A stretch of DNA of 6,352 nt from Desulfobacteraceae bacterium (GCA_030612225.1 JAUWOH010000190.1:1-6352); one strand, 5' to 3'. Counted from the stretch's first letter, positions 1-6,042 are shown. Notes: generated by a model from the letters alone, not told the origin. Numbers and translations are program-made.

Positions 1-496
1 TCTTGGAGCAAAAACCGTAGTTGGAATTGCTCGCAACCAGGCAAGGCTTGACAGGGCGCTTAACTTCGGAGCAGATTTTTGCATTAACTCTACTGACAAG
101 GATGCAAGGGCAGTATCCAAAGAGTTTAAGGGCTTTTGCAAGGAGAATGGTCTTTCCGGTTTCGGCTGGAAAATCTTTGAAGTTACAGGCGCCAAGGGCG
201 GTCAGGAAATTTCACTGGCTTTGCTTAGTTTTGTAGGAAAATTGGTCATGGTGGGATTCGGCATGGCAAAGACGGAATATATGATGGGCAAACTGATGGC
301 ATTTGATGCAGATATTCTCGGAACCTGGGGATGTCTCCCTGAATATTACCCAATTGTACTGGATATGGTGCTGAATAAAAAGATCGACATGGAAGCATTT
401 GTTCAGACACGTCCGATGAGCACTATAGTGGAGACATTTGAAGAAGCGCACAAATCGTCACCTGAAAAGCGAATCGTGCTGACACCTGATTTTTAG
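1..496 (+). CDS. had: 6-hydroxycyclohex-1-ene-1-carbonyl-CoA dehydrogenase (Had/BamQ), 3' part, 5' truncated by window edge
   Basis: The open frame runs from the window edge (first full codon at 2) to TAG at 494-496, giving about 164 C-terminal residues. The enzyme oxidises 6-hydroxycyclohex-1-ene-1-carbonyl-CoA to the 6-oxo compound with NAD+, in the cytoplasm, in the benzoyl-CoA pathway. The visible part is the end of a medium-chain (zinc-type) alcohol dehydrogenase. It opens in the Rossmann fold (LGAKTVVGIARNQARLD, then LNFGADFCINS), continues through FEVTGAKGGQEISLALL and GKLVMVGFGMA, and ends in the C-terminal catalytic-domain segment (FEEAHKSSPEKRIVLTPDF). The GxGxxG turn and the zinc ligands lie upstream of the window. 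The specific name rests on family resemblance plus the next gene, which encodes the following enzyme of the same pathway. The name bamQ is used for the same step in Geobacter. A related MDR dehydrogenase of other specificity is the alternative. An in-frame TTG at 221 is internal and not a start. Confidence 0.85.
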   Translation, partial: LGAKTVVGIARNQARLDRALNFGADFCINSTDKDARAVSKEFKGFCKENGLSGFGWKIFEVTGAKGGQEISLALLSFVGKLVMVGFGMAKTEYMMGKLMAFDADILGTWGCLPEYYPIVLDMVLNKKIDMEAFVQTRPMSTIVETFEEAHKSSPEKRIVLTPDF

Positions 497-511
497 TATT
501 AGTTAACTGGA

Positions 512-535
512 TGAGTAGTTGAGTGGTTGAATTGT
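512..535. repeat. Three degenerate tandem octamers between had and oah
   Basis: The 103-nt gap between had and oah contains TGAGTAGT (512-519), TGAGTGGT (520-527) and TGAATTGT (528-535) head to tail. The third copy is diverged. The remaining gap is AT-rich up to the oah ribosome binding site. I see no convincing terminator or promoter, which fits co-transcription of had and oah. The repeats may be a decayed short tandem tract with no function. Confidence 0.5.
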
Positions 536-585
536 GGTAAAGATCACAAAACTGAATTTTAAAAAAATAATCAATAAAAATTAAT

Positions 586-591
586 AAGGAG
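586..591 (+). promoter_or_regulatory. Ribosome binding site of oah
   Basis: AAGGAG lies 8 nt upstream of the ATG at 600. It supports this start for the hydrolase. Confidence 0.85.
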
Positions 592-599
592 AAGAAATC

Positions 600-1736
600 A
601 TGGCTTTAGAATGGATGCCGAGAGATAACGAAACAAAAGATCATGCATTGCACACAGATGTTCACTGGGGAACGGAAGCCCCTACTGTTGTTTATGAAAA
701 ACGTCCTCTGACGGACCCTAAAGGGAATGTTGTGGAAGGGCTTTTTGTATCATGGATTCGTCTTAACAATCCCAAACAATATAACTCTTATACAACAGAA
801 ATGGTAAAGGGCGTAATCGCAGGTTTTGAAAATGCTTCTTTAGATAGGAGTGTTGTAGCAGTTGTGTTTACAGGTACCGGCCCCTATTCCTTTTGTACAG
901 GTGGAAACACCAAGGAGTACAGTGAGTTTTACAGCTTAAGGGCAGATGAATACGGCCAGTATATGGAACTTTTTAACCATATGGTTGACAGCATTCTTGC
1001 ATGCAAAAAACCGGTTATTTGCAGGGTAAACGGAATGAGAGTGGCAGGCGGTCAGGAAATCGGAATGGCCTGTGATCTTGCTGTTTCATCCGACCTTGCT
1101 ATTTATGGTCAGGCCGGCCCCAGACATGGTTCAGCCCCTGACGGCGGATCATCCGATTTTCTCCCCTGGTATCTTGGTATTGAAGATGCCATGTGGAACT
1201 GTGTTTCCTGTGAGATGTGGTCTGCCTATAAGATGAAAATGAAAAACCTTATCACCAAATGTGTTCCGGTTCTGAAAATAGACGGAGAATGGGTGCGCAA
1301 CCCCATGATCGAAACTGATAAATACGTAGAAGGTGGAGAAATCGTTTTTGGTGAGTACAAAAAAGGGGATGCTTTTAAAGAAGCCCGTGCTTTAATAAAA
1401 GAGCACCAGCCCAATGCAGACTTTGAGCTTCTGGACAAAGAAGTTGATAAAATTATCTGGACATTTGCCAATCTTTTCCCCGGATGCCTGATTAAGTCCA
1501 TCGACAGCATTCGTGCCAAGAAGAAATTCTTCTGGGATTACTCAAAGAATTACAACAGGCACTGGCTGGCAGCTAACATGGGCGGCGAGGCATTCCTTGG
1601 CTTTGGTGCTTTCAATACCAAAAAGATTACCGGCAATGATAAAATCGATTTTATCAAGTTCCGCCAAAACATTGCCGAATGCAAAACATGGGATATGGAT
1701 ATGTTTGCGGAAGTTATGGGAAAACCTAAAGAATAG
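600..1736 (+). CDS. oah: 6-oxocyclohex-1-ene-1-carbonyl-CoA hydrolase (Oah/BamA), ring-opening enzyme
   Basis: This 378-residue protein is complete and of the usual length for the family. It is a crotonase-superfamily enzyme that adds water to 6-oxocyclohex-1-ene-1-carbonyl-CoA and cleaves the ring C-C bond, giving 3-hydroxypimeloyl-CoA. This is the hydrolytic ring opening of the anaerobic benzoyl-CoA pathway, in the cytoplasm. Family-typical stretches are visible: NPKQYNSYTTEMV (57-69), the first oxyanion-hole region FTGTGPYSFCTGGNTKEY (90-107), and the second, NGMRVAGGQEIGMACDLAVS (144-163). QAGPRHGSAPDGGSSDFLPW (171-190) follows. The QYNSYT and GQEIG stretches are conserved enough in BamA to be used as marker sites for anaerobic aromatic degraders. 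The region after about 200 (CEMWSAYKMKMKNLITKCVP; NMGGEAFLGFGAFNT at 326-340) is longer than in ordinary enoyl-CoA hydratases and matches BamA. It follows had by 103 nt, and AAGGAG at 586-591 sets the start. The name bamA here is not the outer-membrane assembly factor. Confidence 0.95.
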   Translation: MALEWMPRDNETKDHALHTDVHWGTEAPTVVYEKRPLTDPKGNVVEGLFVSWIRLNNPKQYNSYTTEMVKGVIAGFENASLDRSVVAVVFTGTGPYSFCTGGNTKEYSEFYSLRADEYGQYMELFNHMVDSILACKKPVICRVNGMRVAGGQEIGMACDLAVSSDLAIYGQAGPRHGSAPDGGSSDFLPWYLGIEDAMWNCVSCEMWSAYKMKMKNLITKCVPVLKIDGEWVRNPMIETDKYVEGGEIVFGEYKKGDAFKEARALIKEHQPNADFELLDKEVDKIIWTFANLFPGCLIKSIDSIRAKKKFFWDYSKNYNRHWLAANMGGEAFLGFGAFNTKKITGNDKIDFIKFRQNIAECKTWDMDMFAEVMGKPKE

Positions 1737-1763
1737 TTTTCTTAAGAATTTAACCATTATTAT

Positions 1764-1799
1764 GGCAGGTTTGGTCACCACAACAGGAGGCCACCTGCC
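1764..1799. other. Hairpin in the convergent gap after oah
   Basis: GGCAGGT (1764-1770) can pair with ACCTGCC (1793-1799), and GG/CC pairs continue after a 2-nt bulge. It begins 27 nt after the oah stop. No T-run follows on either strand, so it is a weak terminator candidate by itself. It could protect the 3' end of the mRNA or just be chance. Confidence 0.4.
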
Positions 1800-1815
1800 T
1801 TGTCGCTTCGCTTCA

Positions 1816-1882
1816 GGTTCAGGGTTCACGGTTCAAGGGTTTTCCGCTGAAAACGGGATTAACCATGAACCGTGAACTTTTT
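1816..1882 (+). terminator. Compound heptad palindrome with T-run, possible terminator of had-oah
   Basis: GTTCACGGTTCA (1824-1835) is exactly complementary to TGAACCGTGAAC (1866-1877), a 12-bp stem. G-U and A-U pairs (1821-1823 with 1878-1880) extend it in RNA. A second hairpin, GTTTTC-CGCT-GAAAAC (1839-1854), is nested in the loop. T residues follow at 1878-1882, so the polarity suits the plus-strand operon; on the minus strand no T-run follows. The left arm is three GGTTCA units at 7-nt spacing (1816, 1823, 1830), which suggests a repeat element, possibly doubling as a terminator. Confidence 0.5.
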
Positions 1883-1897
1883 ACTTATGAATACAAA

Positions 1898-3232
1898 CTA
1901 TTCGGAAATCTGAAAAAAGGATTCATCGAATTCAGGCCTTCCTTTATATCGAGCCATGAAAAATCCGGGTAGTTGTTCTATGGTCTCTTTTTTAAACAAA
2001 TTAGGATCCGCATCAATCCCTGCTTTATGAAGTGCATTCAGGATGTCCTTTGGCTTTGGCGGACACCCTTTCACTTCTATAACCTCATTTATATCCGGAT
2101 TATTCCTGTTAGCCTTGCACATACATTTGCCCAAAAGAATGGTTTTCTTTCCTTTTACAGGTTTCATGATCTTCCCTGTAAGAATCTCAACATCATCCCA
2201 TGGGGTTCCCTTCCATGCAAAACGTATTGCAGACAGGACAAGGCCGTTTATGGCGGAACAGTATGTGCACATAGTTGAATCGTATTTCCTGTAAAAGATT
2301 CCCGCAATCCCCTGTTTCGCAAGAGGAACCGGCAGCGTGCAATTTTCATTCTCTTCATACTTGAAATCATATTCATGATAAGAGACAAGGTTGTCTATCT
2401 CTTCTCCCTTAATCTCGATATCTGAAAGGTCTGTCGGCCTGTTACGTTTTTTTGCCGCATGGACAAGATACGGGATATCAGAAGGTTCATACCCCAGCAA
2501 TCTTGTTCCAACCATATCGGCAGAAAGAATATCCGAAGAAGCCACCAGTATATTACTGCGCTTCATTTTTCCGTCAAACCCGGGTCCCCGTTCAAGGGAG
2601 TATATTCCATCAATTAGTGTAAATATCGGCGGGAGCTTATCCGAAAGTCTGGACACATGATAATGCAGGTCCTTGTCAGGATCCGGGTTATGACATTTTT
2701 TTCTGGAAGAGATATCAATTATTCCTTTAAGATTTTTTATCCCAAGGCTGACAATTGTCTGGTTATGTGCTTTCATTACCGGAAGATCCACAATAAAGTC
2801 GCTATGCAAAATGTCTTTATTATAATTCAAAGTGAGCCCTTCTTCAATTTCTACTTTCTCAAAGGGTCGTTCAAATATATTTATATACTTTATACCATAA
2901 CGGTTTTTCAAATTTTCATATCCAAGCGATTTAAACGCATGAGCCGGAGTATCTTTGTCACCCGGAATCATTGTTACCATGCCTTCGCAAATAGTAATAT
3001 CATTTATTCCGTGCTCCTTTAAAAGTACAACCATATCCTCAACAACCCTTGAAGTTGTGATTACTCCCCATTTGGGAAATTGAGCGGCTTTTGTCCAAAA
3101 CACAATATTTGGTTTTATAAACACCCGTGCATTTGAAGATAAATTCCCAAAACCATCTGAAAGTTCCACCGCCTTTCGGACAGATTCAAGTGGTGATTCA
3201 TAGCGTACAACGGCAACCAGTGATTTGCTCAT
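1898..3232 (-). CDS. DUF362 family protein with C-terminal cysteine motifs
   Basis: This 444-residue protein has no signal peptide and no obvious membrane span, so it is probably cytoplasmic. The first 260 residues match DUF362: VFIKPNIV (37-44), DITICEG (78-84), DFIVDLPVMKAH (145-156) with the following SLGIKNLKGII (162-172), CH at 180-181, and LIDGIYSLERGPG (206-218). RLLGYEPSDIPYL (244-256) ends this part. The C-terminal part has C322-x2-C325, C370-x-C372 and C390 (in KGCPPKP), an arrangement that could bind an Fe-S cluster or another metal. That is inference; the biochemical function of the family is largely unknown and I do not assign one. The start is supported by AGAGGAG 7 nt upstream and a promoter at 3286-3313. 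The gene converges on oah and diverges from csp, so it is probably a single-gene unit. Its base composition is more AT-rich than typA. Confidence 0.85.
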   Translation of the reverse strand: MSKSLVAVVRYESPLESVRKAVELSDGFGNLSSNARVFIKPNIVFWTKAAQFPKWGVITTSRVVEDMVVLLKEHGINDITICEGMVTMIPGDKDTPAHAFKSLGYENLKNRYGIKYINIFERPFEKVEIEEGLTLNYNKDILHSDFIVDLPVMKAHNQTIVSLGIKNLKGIIDISSRKKCHNPDPDKDLHYHVSRLSDKLPPIFTLIDGIYSLERGPGFDGKMKRSNILVASSDILSADMVGTRLLGYEPSDIPYLVHAAKKRNRPTDLSDIEIKGEEIDNLVSYHEYDFKYEENENCTLPVPLAKQGIAGIFYRKYDSTMCTYCSAINGLVLSAIRFAWKGTPWDDVEILTGKIMKPVKGKKTILLGKCMCKANRNNPDINEVIEVKGCPPKPKDILNALHKAGIDADPNLFKKETIEQLPGFFMARYKGRPEFDESFFQISE

Positions 3233-3239
3233 ACTGTTA

Positions 3240-3246
3240 CTCCTCT
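3240..3246 (-). promoter_or_regulatory. Ribosome binding site of the DUF362 gene
   Basis: On the minus strand AGAGGAG precedes the ATG at 3232-3230 by 7 nt, which fixes the start of the DUF362 protein. Confidence 0.85.
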
Positions 3247-3285
3247 TTATTGTGATAAATTCGTCAAAAATTGGCCGGTTTATGC

Positions 3286-3313
3286 AGTATATTTAATATT
3301 TTTAAAATATCAA
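3286..3313 (-). promoter_or_regulatory. Sigma-70-type promoter of the DUF362 gene
   Basis: Read on the minus strand, TTGATA (3313-3308) and TATACT (3291-3286) are separated by 16 nt. Both boxes match the consensus at five of six bases. Transcription would start near 3279, leaving a leader of about 47 nt. The surrounding DNA is very AT-rich, so chance matches are possible, but the position and spacing are good. Confidence 0.6.
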
Positions 3314-3378
3314 GCAGTTAAACAAAAAGACGATGGATAAAACGCCCTAACTCCACTATTAAAATCGTAGAAACCTTG

Positions 3379-3394
3379 ATAATCATAGGATTAT
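3379..3394. repeat. Short AT-rich hairpin beside the large palindrome
   Basis: ATAATC (3379-3384) and GATTAT (3389-3394) are inverted around a 4-nt loop and directly abut the left end of the 52-nt palindrome. Such a short AT-rich stem is weak and may be coincidental. Confidence 0.3.
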
Positions 3395-3446
3395 GAGCCG
3401 GTTTCAAAACGTTTCAGTTCGAATTGAAACGTTTTGAAACCGGCTC
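3395..3446. repeat. 52-nt nearly perfect palindrome between divergent genes
   Basis: The two 26-nt halves are reverse complements at 25 of 26 positions. The one exception (G3417 opposite T3424) would be a G-U pair in RNA. The outer ends are GAGCCGG and CCGGCTC and the centre is TTCGAA. Each arm holds a unit twice at 10-nt spacing: GTTTCA at 3401 and 3411, TGAAAC at 3425 and 3435. No T-run adjoins either end. It lies between two divergent promoters, where a terminator is not expected. Candidate roles are a dispersed REP/MITE-like element, a regulator-binding site or an insulating hairpin. The symmetry is certain; the role is unknown. Confidence 0.85.
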
Positions 3447-3469
3447 TTAGGTGTAACTTTTTTACTGAA

Positions 3470-3511
3470 GGAATTCGTCAATTCCGGCAGTGGATTTTGG
3501 AATAATTGCCG
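3470..3511. repeat. Two small inverted repeats just upstream of the csp promoter
   Basis: GGAATT (3470-3475) pairs with AATTCC (3480-3485) around a 4-nt loop. CGGCA (3485-3489) pairs with TGCCG (3507-3511), which ends 2 nt before the putative -35 box. They could be operator-like sites but the arms are only 5-6 bp and I recognise no known motif. Confidence 0.3.
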
Positions 3512-3512
3512 C

Positions 3513-3541
3513 TTGACTTCTTTTAAAGTTGATATTATTAT
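3513..3541 (+). promoter_or_regulatory. Sigma-70-type promoter of the cold-shock gene
   Basis: TTGACT (3513-3518) and TATTAT (3536-3541) are separated by 17 nt, each matching the consensus at five of six. A perfect TATAAT also occurs at 3547-3552, without a good -35 box at 17 nt. Either would give a leader of roughly 100-110 nt before the ATG at 3660, in keeping with the long leaders of many cspA-type mRNAs. Confidence 0.65.
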
Positions 3542-3549
3542 TGAGTTAT

Positions 3550-3644
3550 AATGAAAGTGCTATGAATAGCGTGCTGGTTTCGTTCTGATAGGTTGAACCA
3601 TTTTTAAAAGTGGGCACCGAGAGTTTGAAACCATGATATTTTTT
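3550..3644 (+). promoter_or_regulatory. Long 5' leader of csp mRNA with several possible hairpins
   Basis: The leader can form GCTA-TGAA-TAGC (3559-3570) and a long-range stem GGTTTC (3576-3581) with GAAACC (3627-3632), ending 12 nt before the ribosome binding site. GTGC (3571-3574) with GCAC (3614-3617) would be an alternative pairing overlapping the same region. In E. coli the cspA leader refolds with temperature; a similar role here is inference from gene identity and leader length. I do not recognise a specific conserved RNA family. Confidence 0.4.
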
Positions 3645-3651
3645 AAGGAGG
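3645..3651 (+). promoter_or_regulatory. Ribosome binding site that decides the csp start
   Basis: AAGGAGG, a perfect Shine-Dalgarno core, sits 8 nt before the ATG at 3660. An upstream in-frame ATG at 3633 has no such site and would place this one inside the coding region, so 3660 is the start. Confidence 0.9.
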
Positions 3652-3659
3652 TTTTCAAC

Positions 3660-3860
3660 ATGGCTAGTGGTATTGTTAAATGGTTTAGCGACAAAAAAGG
3701 TTTTGGGTTCATTGAGCAAGAAGATGGCCCGGATGTATTTGTTCATCATTCAGGCATTAATGCATCAGGTTTCAAGTCTCTTAGTGAAGGCGACCGAGTT
3801 GAATTTGAAATAGAACAGGGCGCTAAAGGTCCTTCTGCTATAAATGTAACTGTAGTTTAG
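3660..3860 (+). CDS. Cold-shock protein, CspA family
   Basis: This 66-residue protein is a single cold-shock (OB-fold) domain, normal for the family (about 65-70 residues). It binds single-stranded RNA and DNA and acts as an RNA chaperone in the cytoplasm. Conserved landmarks are GIVKWFSDKKGFGFI with RNP1 at KGFGFI (13-18) and RNP2 at VFVHH (26-30). SLSEGDRVEFEIEQGAKGPSAINV follows in two stretches (40-50 and 51-63). These aromatic residues (W8, F15, F17, F27, H29) form the nucleic-acid binding face. It has its own promoter and a terminator at 3880-3917, so it is probably a single-gene transcript. Whether it is cold-induced cannot be told from the sequence; many family members are constitutive or respond to growth phase. 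The family paralogue letter cannot be assigned. Confidence 0.95.
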   Translation: MASGIVKWFSDKKGFGFIEQEDGPDVFVHHSGINASGFKSLSEGDRVEFEIEQGAKGPSAINVTVV

Positions 3861-3879
3861 TCGTAGCTGATAATCAAAG

Positions 3880-3917
3880 AAAAGCGTGGAATTATTCTAG
3901 TATTCTGCGCTTTTTTT
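3880..3917 (+). terminator. Intrinsic terminator of csp
   Basis: AAAAGCG (3880-3886) pairs with CGCTTTT (3908-3914). Inside, GAAT (3889-3892) pairs with ATTC (3902-3905) across a symmetric TG/TG internal loop. A run of seven T begins at 3911, partly within the stem. It lies 20 nt after the csp stop and separates csp from typA. Confidence 0.85.
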
Positions 3918-4082
3918 ATTTAAAGTATCGCTGTAGTATTATACAGGATACAGTCAGGCAACTTATAAAGCAAATATGCTGTCCCATTTCCCCTTGTAAT
4001 CTCAGACATGATGGTTATGTTGCGTCTTTCCAACTTTCAGGCCAAATTTCCGGCCGACCTTCCTGGAAAATAATGAAATAAC

Positions 4083-4086
4083 GGAG
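4083..4086 (+). promoter_or_regulatory. Ribosome binding site of typA
   Basis: GGAG ends 10 nt before the ATG at 4097, a slightly long but acceptable spacing. The protein family alignment (short N-terminus before the G1 loop) also supports this start. The DNA between the csp terminator and this point shows only a weak promoter-like pair (TTGTAA at 3994, TATGTT at 4016). Confidence 0.65.
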
Positions 4087-4096
4087 ATTTTTATTA

Positions 4097-5941
4097 ATGT
4101 CGAGCATACTTAGAAACGATAGTTTTAGAAATATTGCCATCATCGCCCACGTCGATCACGGCAAGACCACCCTGGTAGACGCTATGTTCCGCCAAAGCGG
4201 CCTGTTCAGGGCCAACCAGGAAACCGACGATCGGCTCATGGATACCATGGATCTGGAACGGGAGCGCGGCATAACAATTGCTGCAAAAAACTGTTCAGTG
4301 TTGTGGAAGGATGTTCGGATCAATATCATCGACACCCCCGGCCACGCAGATTTCGGCGGAGAAGTTGAACGGGCCCTTTCCATGGCAGACGGAGCGATTC
4401 TTCTGGTTGATGCTTCGGAAGGCCCCCTGCCCCAAACCCGGTTTGTCCTCAAAAAAGCTCTGGAAGCCGACTTGAAAATCATTGTGATCATTAACAAGAT
4501 TGACCGCAATGACGCCCGTCCGGACGATGTCCTTGATGAAATATACGATCTTTTAATCGATCTTGATGCCTCTGACGATCAGCTCGAATTCCCCCTCCTT
4601 TACGCAATCGGCAGGGACGGTATCGCAATGAAAAGCCTGAACGAGAAAGGGATAAACCTGCACGTTCTGCTCGACACAATTCTTAAAGAAATCCCAGGCC
4701 CGTCCCACGATCCTGAGGCACCATTTCAGATGCTTGTATCGGACCTAAGCTACTCGGACTACCTGGGCCGACTGGCCGTCGGTAAAATATTTAACGGAAC
4801 TGCCCGTTTCAGAGACAACCTGGTATGCATCGGTAAAAACGGCGAAAGCATATCGCTCAAGGTATCTAAGCTTCAGGTCCATGACGGCATTAAATTAAAA
4901 GACGTAGACGAGGTGCAGTCCGGAGATATTGCTGTGATGGCTGGTATTGAAGATGTTAAAATCGGCGATACTATCTGCAACAGGCAGACCCCGAAAGCCC
5001 TGCCCCGAATCAGCGTTGACGAACCCACGGTCTCCATGGATTTTACTATCAACAACTCGCCGTTTGCCGGAAAAGAGGGAAAGTATGTCCAGTCGAGCCG
5101 AATTCGGGAACGCCTGTTAAAGGAAACCCTTCTCAACGTGGCCATCCAGGTAGAAAACACCAAAGATCGAGACAGAATCCTGGTAAAAGGACGCGGAGAG
5201 TTTCAGCTTGCAATCCTTATTGAAACCATTCGGCGTGAAGGTTATGAATTCAGCGTTGGACGTCCAGAGGTCATCTGCCGCTATAAAAATGGCAAAAAGC
5301 TCGAACCTGTAGAGAAGTTGCTTGTCGATTGCGAAGAACGTTTTCTCGGCGTCGTAACTGAAAAACTCTCCCTTCGCAAAGGGAAGATGACCAGTCTGGT
5401 CAACAACGGCAAGGGACGAGTTCGAATCGAATTTTCCGTACCCACCCGAACGCTGATCGGATACCGGGATGAGTTTCTCACGGACACACGCGGCACAGGC
5501 ATTATGTATTCTCTGTTCGACGGCTACGAGGAATTCAGGGGGGACTGCCCCAGCCGCTTTACCGGCTCGATTGTGGCCGACCGCACCGGGAATGCAGTAC
5601 CCTATGCCCTTTTCAACCTGGAACCACGAGGACGGCTCTTTGTTTTGCCGGGCAATCCTGTTTACGAAGGAATGATTATTGGCGAACACAACCGGAGCCA
5701 GGATATTGCCGTAAATCCCTGCAAGGAAAAAAAACTGAGCAACATGCGAGCCTCAGGAAAAGACGATAACGTAATTCTCTCTCCGATCAAACCGATAACC
5801 CTGGAGCAAGCCATCAGTTTCATCCGCGAAGATGAGCTGCTGGAGATCACACCCCTGTCCGTACGCATGCGTAAGGCTGTGCTGTCCGGCCAAAAACGCC
5901 ATACACTTCGCGCCGCCAGGATAAAAGCTAAAGGATCCTGA
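4097..5941 (+). CDS. typA: Ribosome-associated translational GTPase TypA/BipA
   Basis: This 614-residue protein is full length (E. coli BipA is about 607). It is an EF-G/LepA-like GTPase that binds 70S ribosomes and helps 50S assembly, especially in cold or stress. G-domain motifs are G1 AHVDHGKT (17-24), G2 RERGITI (55-61), G3 DTPGH (79-83) and G4 NKID (133-136). The G5 position reads YAIGRDGIA (169-177), where many family members have YASA. A beta-barrel domain II follows (about 205-300). EF-G-like domains III and V follow, with GRGEFQLAILIE (365-376), GRPEVI (388-393) and GYRDEFLTDTRGTG (455-468). The TypA-specific C-terminal domain holds PVYEGMIIGEH (521-531) and KKLSNMRASGKDD (545-557). 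It ends PLSVRMRK plus a basic tail. H21, next to the G1 lysine loop, and H83, the catalytic-type histidine of DTPGH, are present, so it should be active. It is richer in GC than the flanking genes, as expected of a well-expressed core gene. Confidence 0.97.
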   Translation: MSSILRNDSFRNIAIIAHVDHGKTTLVDAMFRQSGLFRANQETDDRLMDTMDLERERGITIAAKNCSVLWKDVRINIIDTPGHADFGGEVERALSMADGAILLVDASEGPLPQTRFVLKKALEADLKIIVIINKIDRNDARPDDVLDEIYDLLIDLDASDDQLEFPLLYAIGRDGIAMKSLNEKGINLHVLLDTILKEIPGPSHDPEAPFQMLVSDLSYSDYLGRLAVGKIFNGTARFRDNLVCIGKNGESISLKVSKLQVHDGIKLKDVDEVQSGDIAVMAGIEDVKIGDTICNRQTPKALPRISVDEPTVSMDFTINNSPFAGKEGKYVQSSRIRERLLKETLLNVAIQVENTKDRDRILVKGRGEFQLAILIETIRREGYEFSVGRPEVICRYKNGKKLEPVEKLLVDCEERFLGVVTEKLSLRKGKMTSLVNNGKGRVRIEFSVPTRTLIGYRDEFLTDTRGTGIMYSLFDGYEEFRGDCPSRFTGSIVADRTGNAVPYALFNLEPRGRLFVLPGNPVYEGMIIGEHNRSQDIAVNPCKEKKLSNMRASGKDDNVILSPIKPITLEQAISFIREDELLEITPLSVRMRKAVLSGQKRHTLRAARIKAKGS

Positions 5942-5997
5942 CCCATATGACTATACAAAGGATTTATCTCTCGAAGAGGTTATCGGACACATCAAGT

Positions 5998-6042
5998 TTA
6001 AAGTGACTAAAGTGTCTAAAGTGTGCTAAAGTGACTAAAGTT
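5998..6042. repeat. Left arm: five TAAAGTG units in tandem
   Basis: Five copies of TAAAGTG (the last ends TAAAGTT) occur with 2-nt spacers AC, TC and AC and one 3-nt spacer TGC, so the period is 9 nt with one 10-nt step. It begins 56 nt after the typA stop and is matched by an inverted array at 6129-6173. This is a repeat of unknown function; the unit is much too short for CRISPR. Confidence 0.9.

Noticed and set aside
1513..1875. 120-codon open frame overlapping the 3' end of oah and the convergent gap
   Set aside because: It lies out of frame in a well-supported gene, then runs through a repeat palindrome. There is no ribosome binding site and the product has no recognisable features.
2657..3022. 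121-codon plus-strand frame opposite the DUF362 gene
   Set aside because: The DUF362 motifs on the other strand are clear; this antisense frame has low-complexity, hydrophobic-aromatic composition typical of a shadow frame.
3395..3446. Intrinsic terminator
   Set aside because: No T-run adjoins either end and both neighbouring genes are transcribed away from it.
3633..3659. In-frame ATG upstream that would extend the cold-shock protein by nine residues
   Set aside because: It lacks a ribosome binding site, and the perfect AAGGAGG would fall inside it. Starting at 3660 gives the standard family length and N-terminus.
3994..4021. Promoter for typA (TTGTAA, 16 nt, TATGTT)
   Set aside because: Both boxes match the consensus at only about four of six positions in an AT-rich region; not strong enough to list as a separate feature.
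5117..5689. 190-codon open frame antisense to typA
   Set aside because: It overlaps a certain gene entirely, its product shows no recognisable family features, and it is best explained by codon bias of typA.
5925..6029. A 34-codon open frame past the typA stop (acidic, LSLEEVIGHIKFK, running into the repeats), as a frameshifted C-terminal extension of TypA
   Set aside because: TypA already ends at normal length after its PLSVRMRK segment and a basic tail. The extra frame has no start codon with a binding site and its last codons are just the TAAAGTG repeats.
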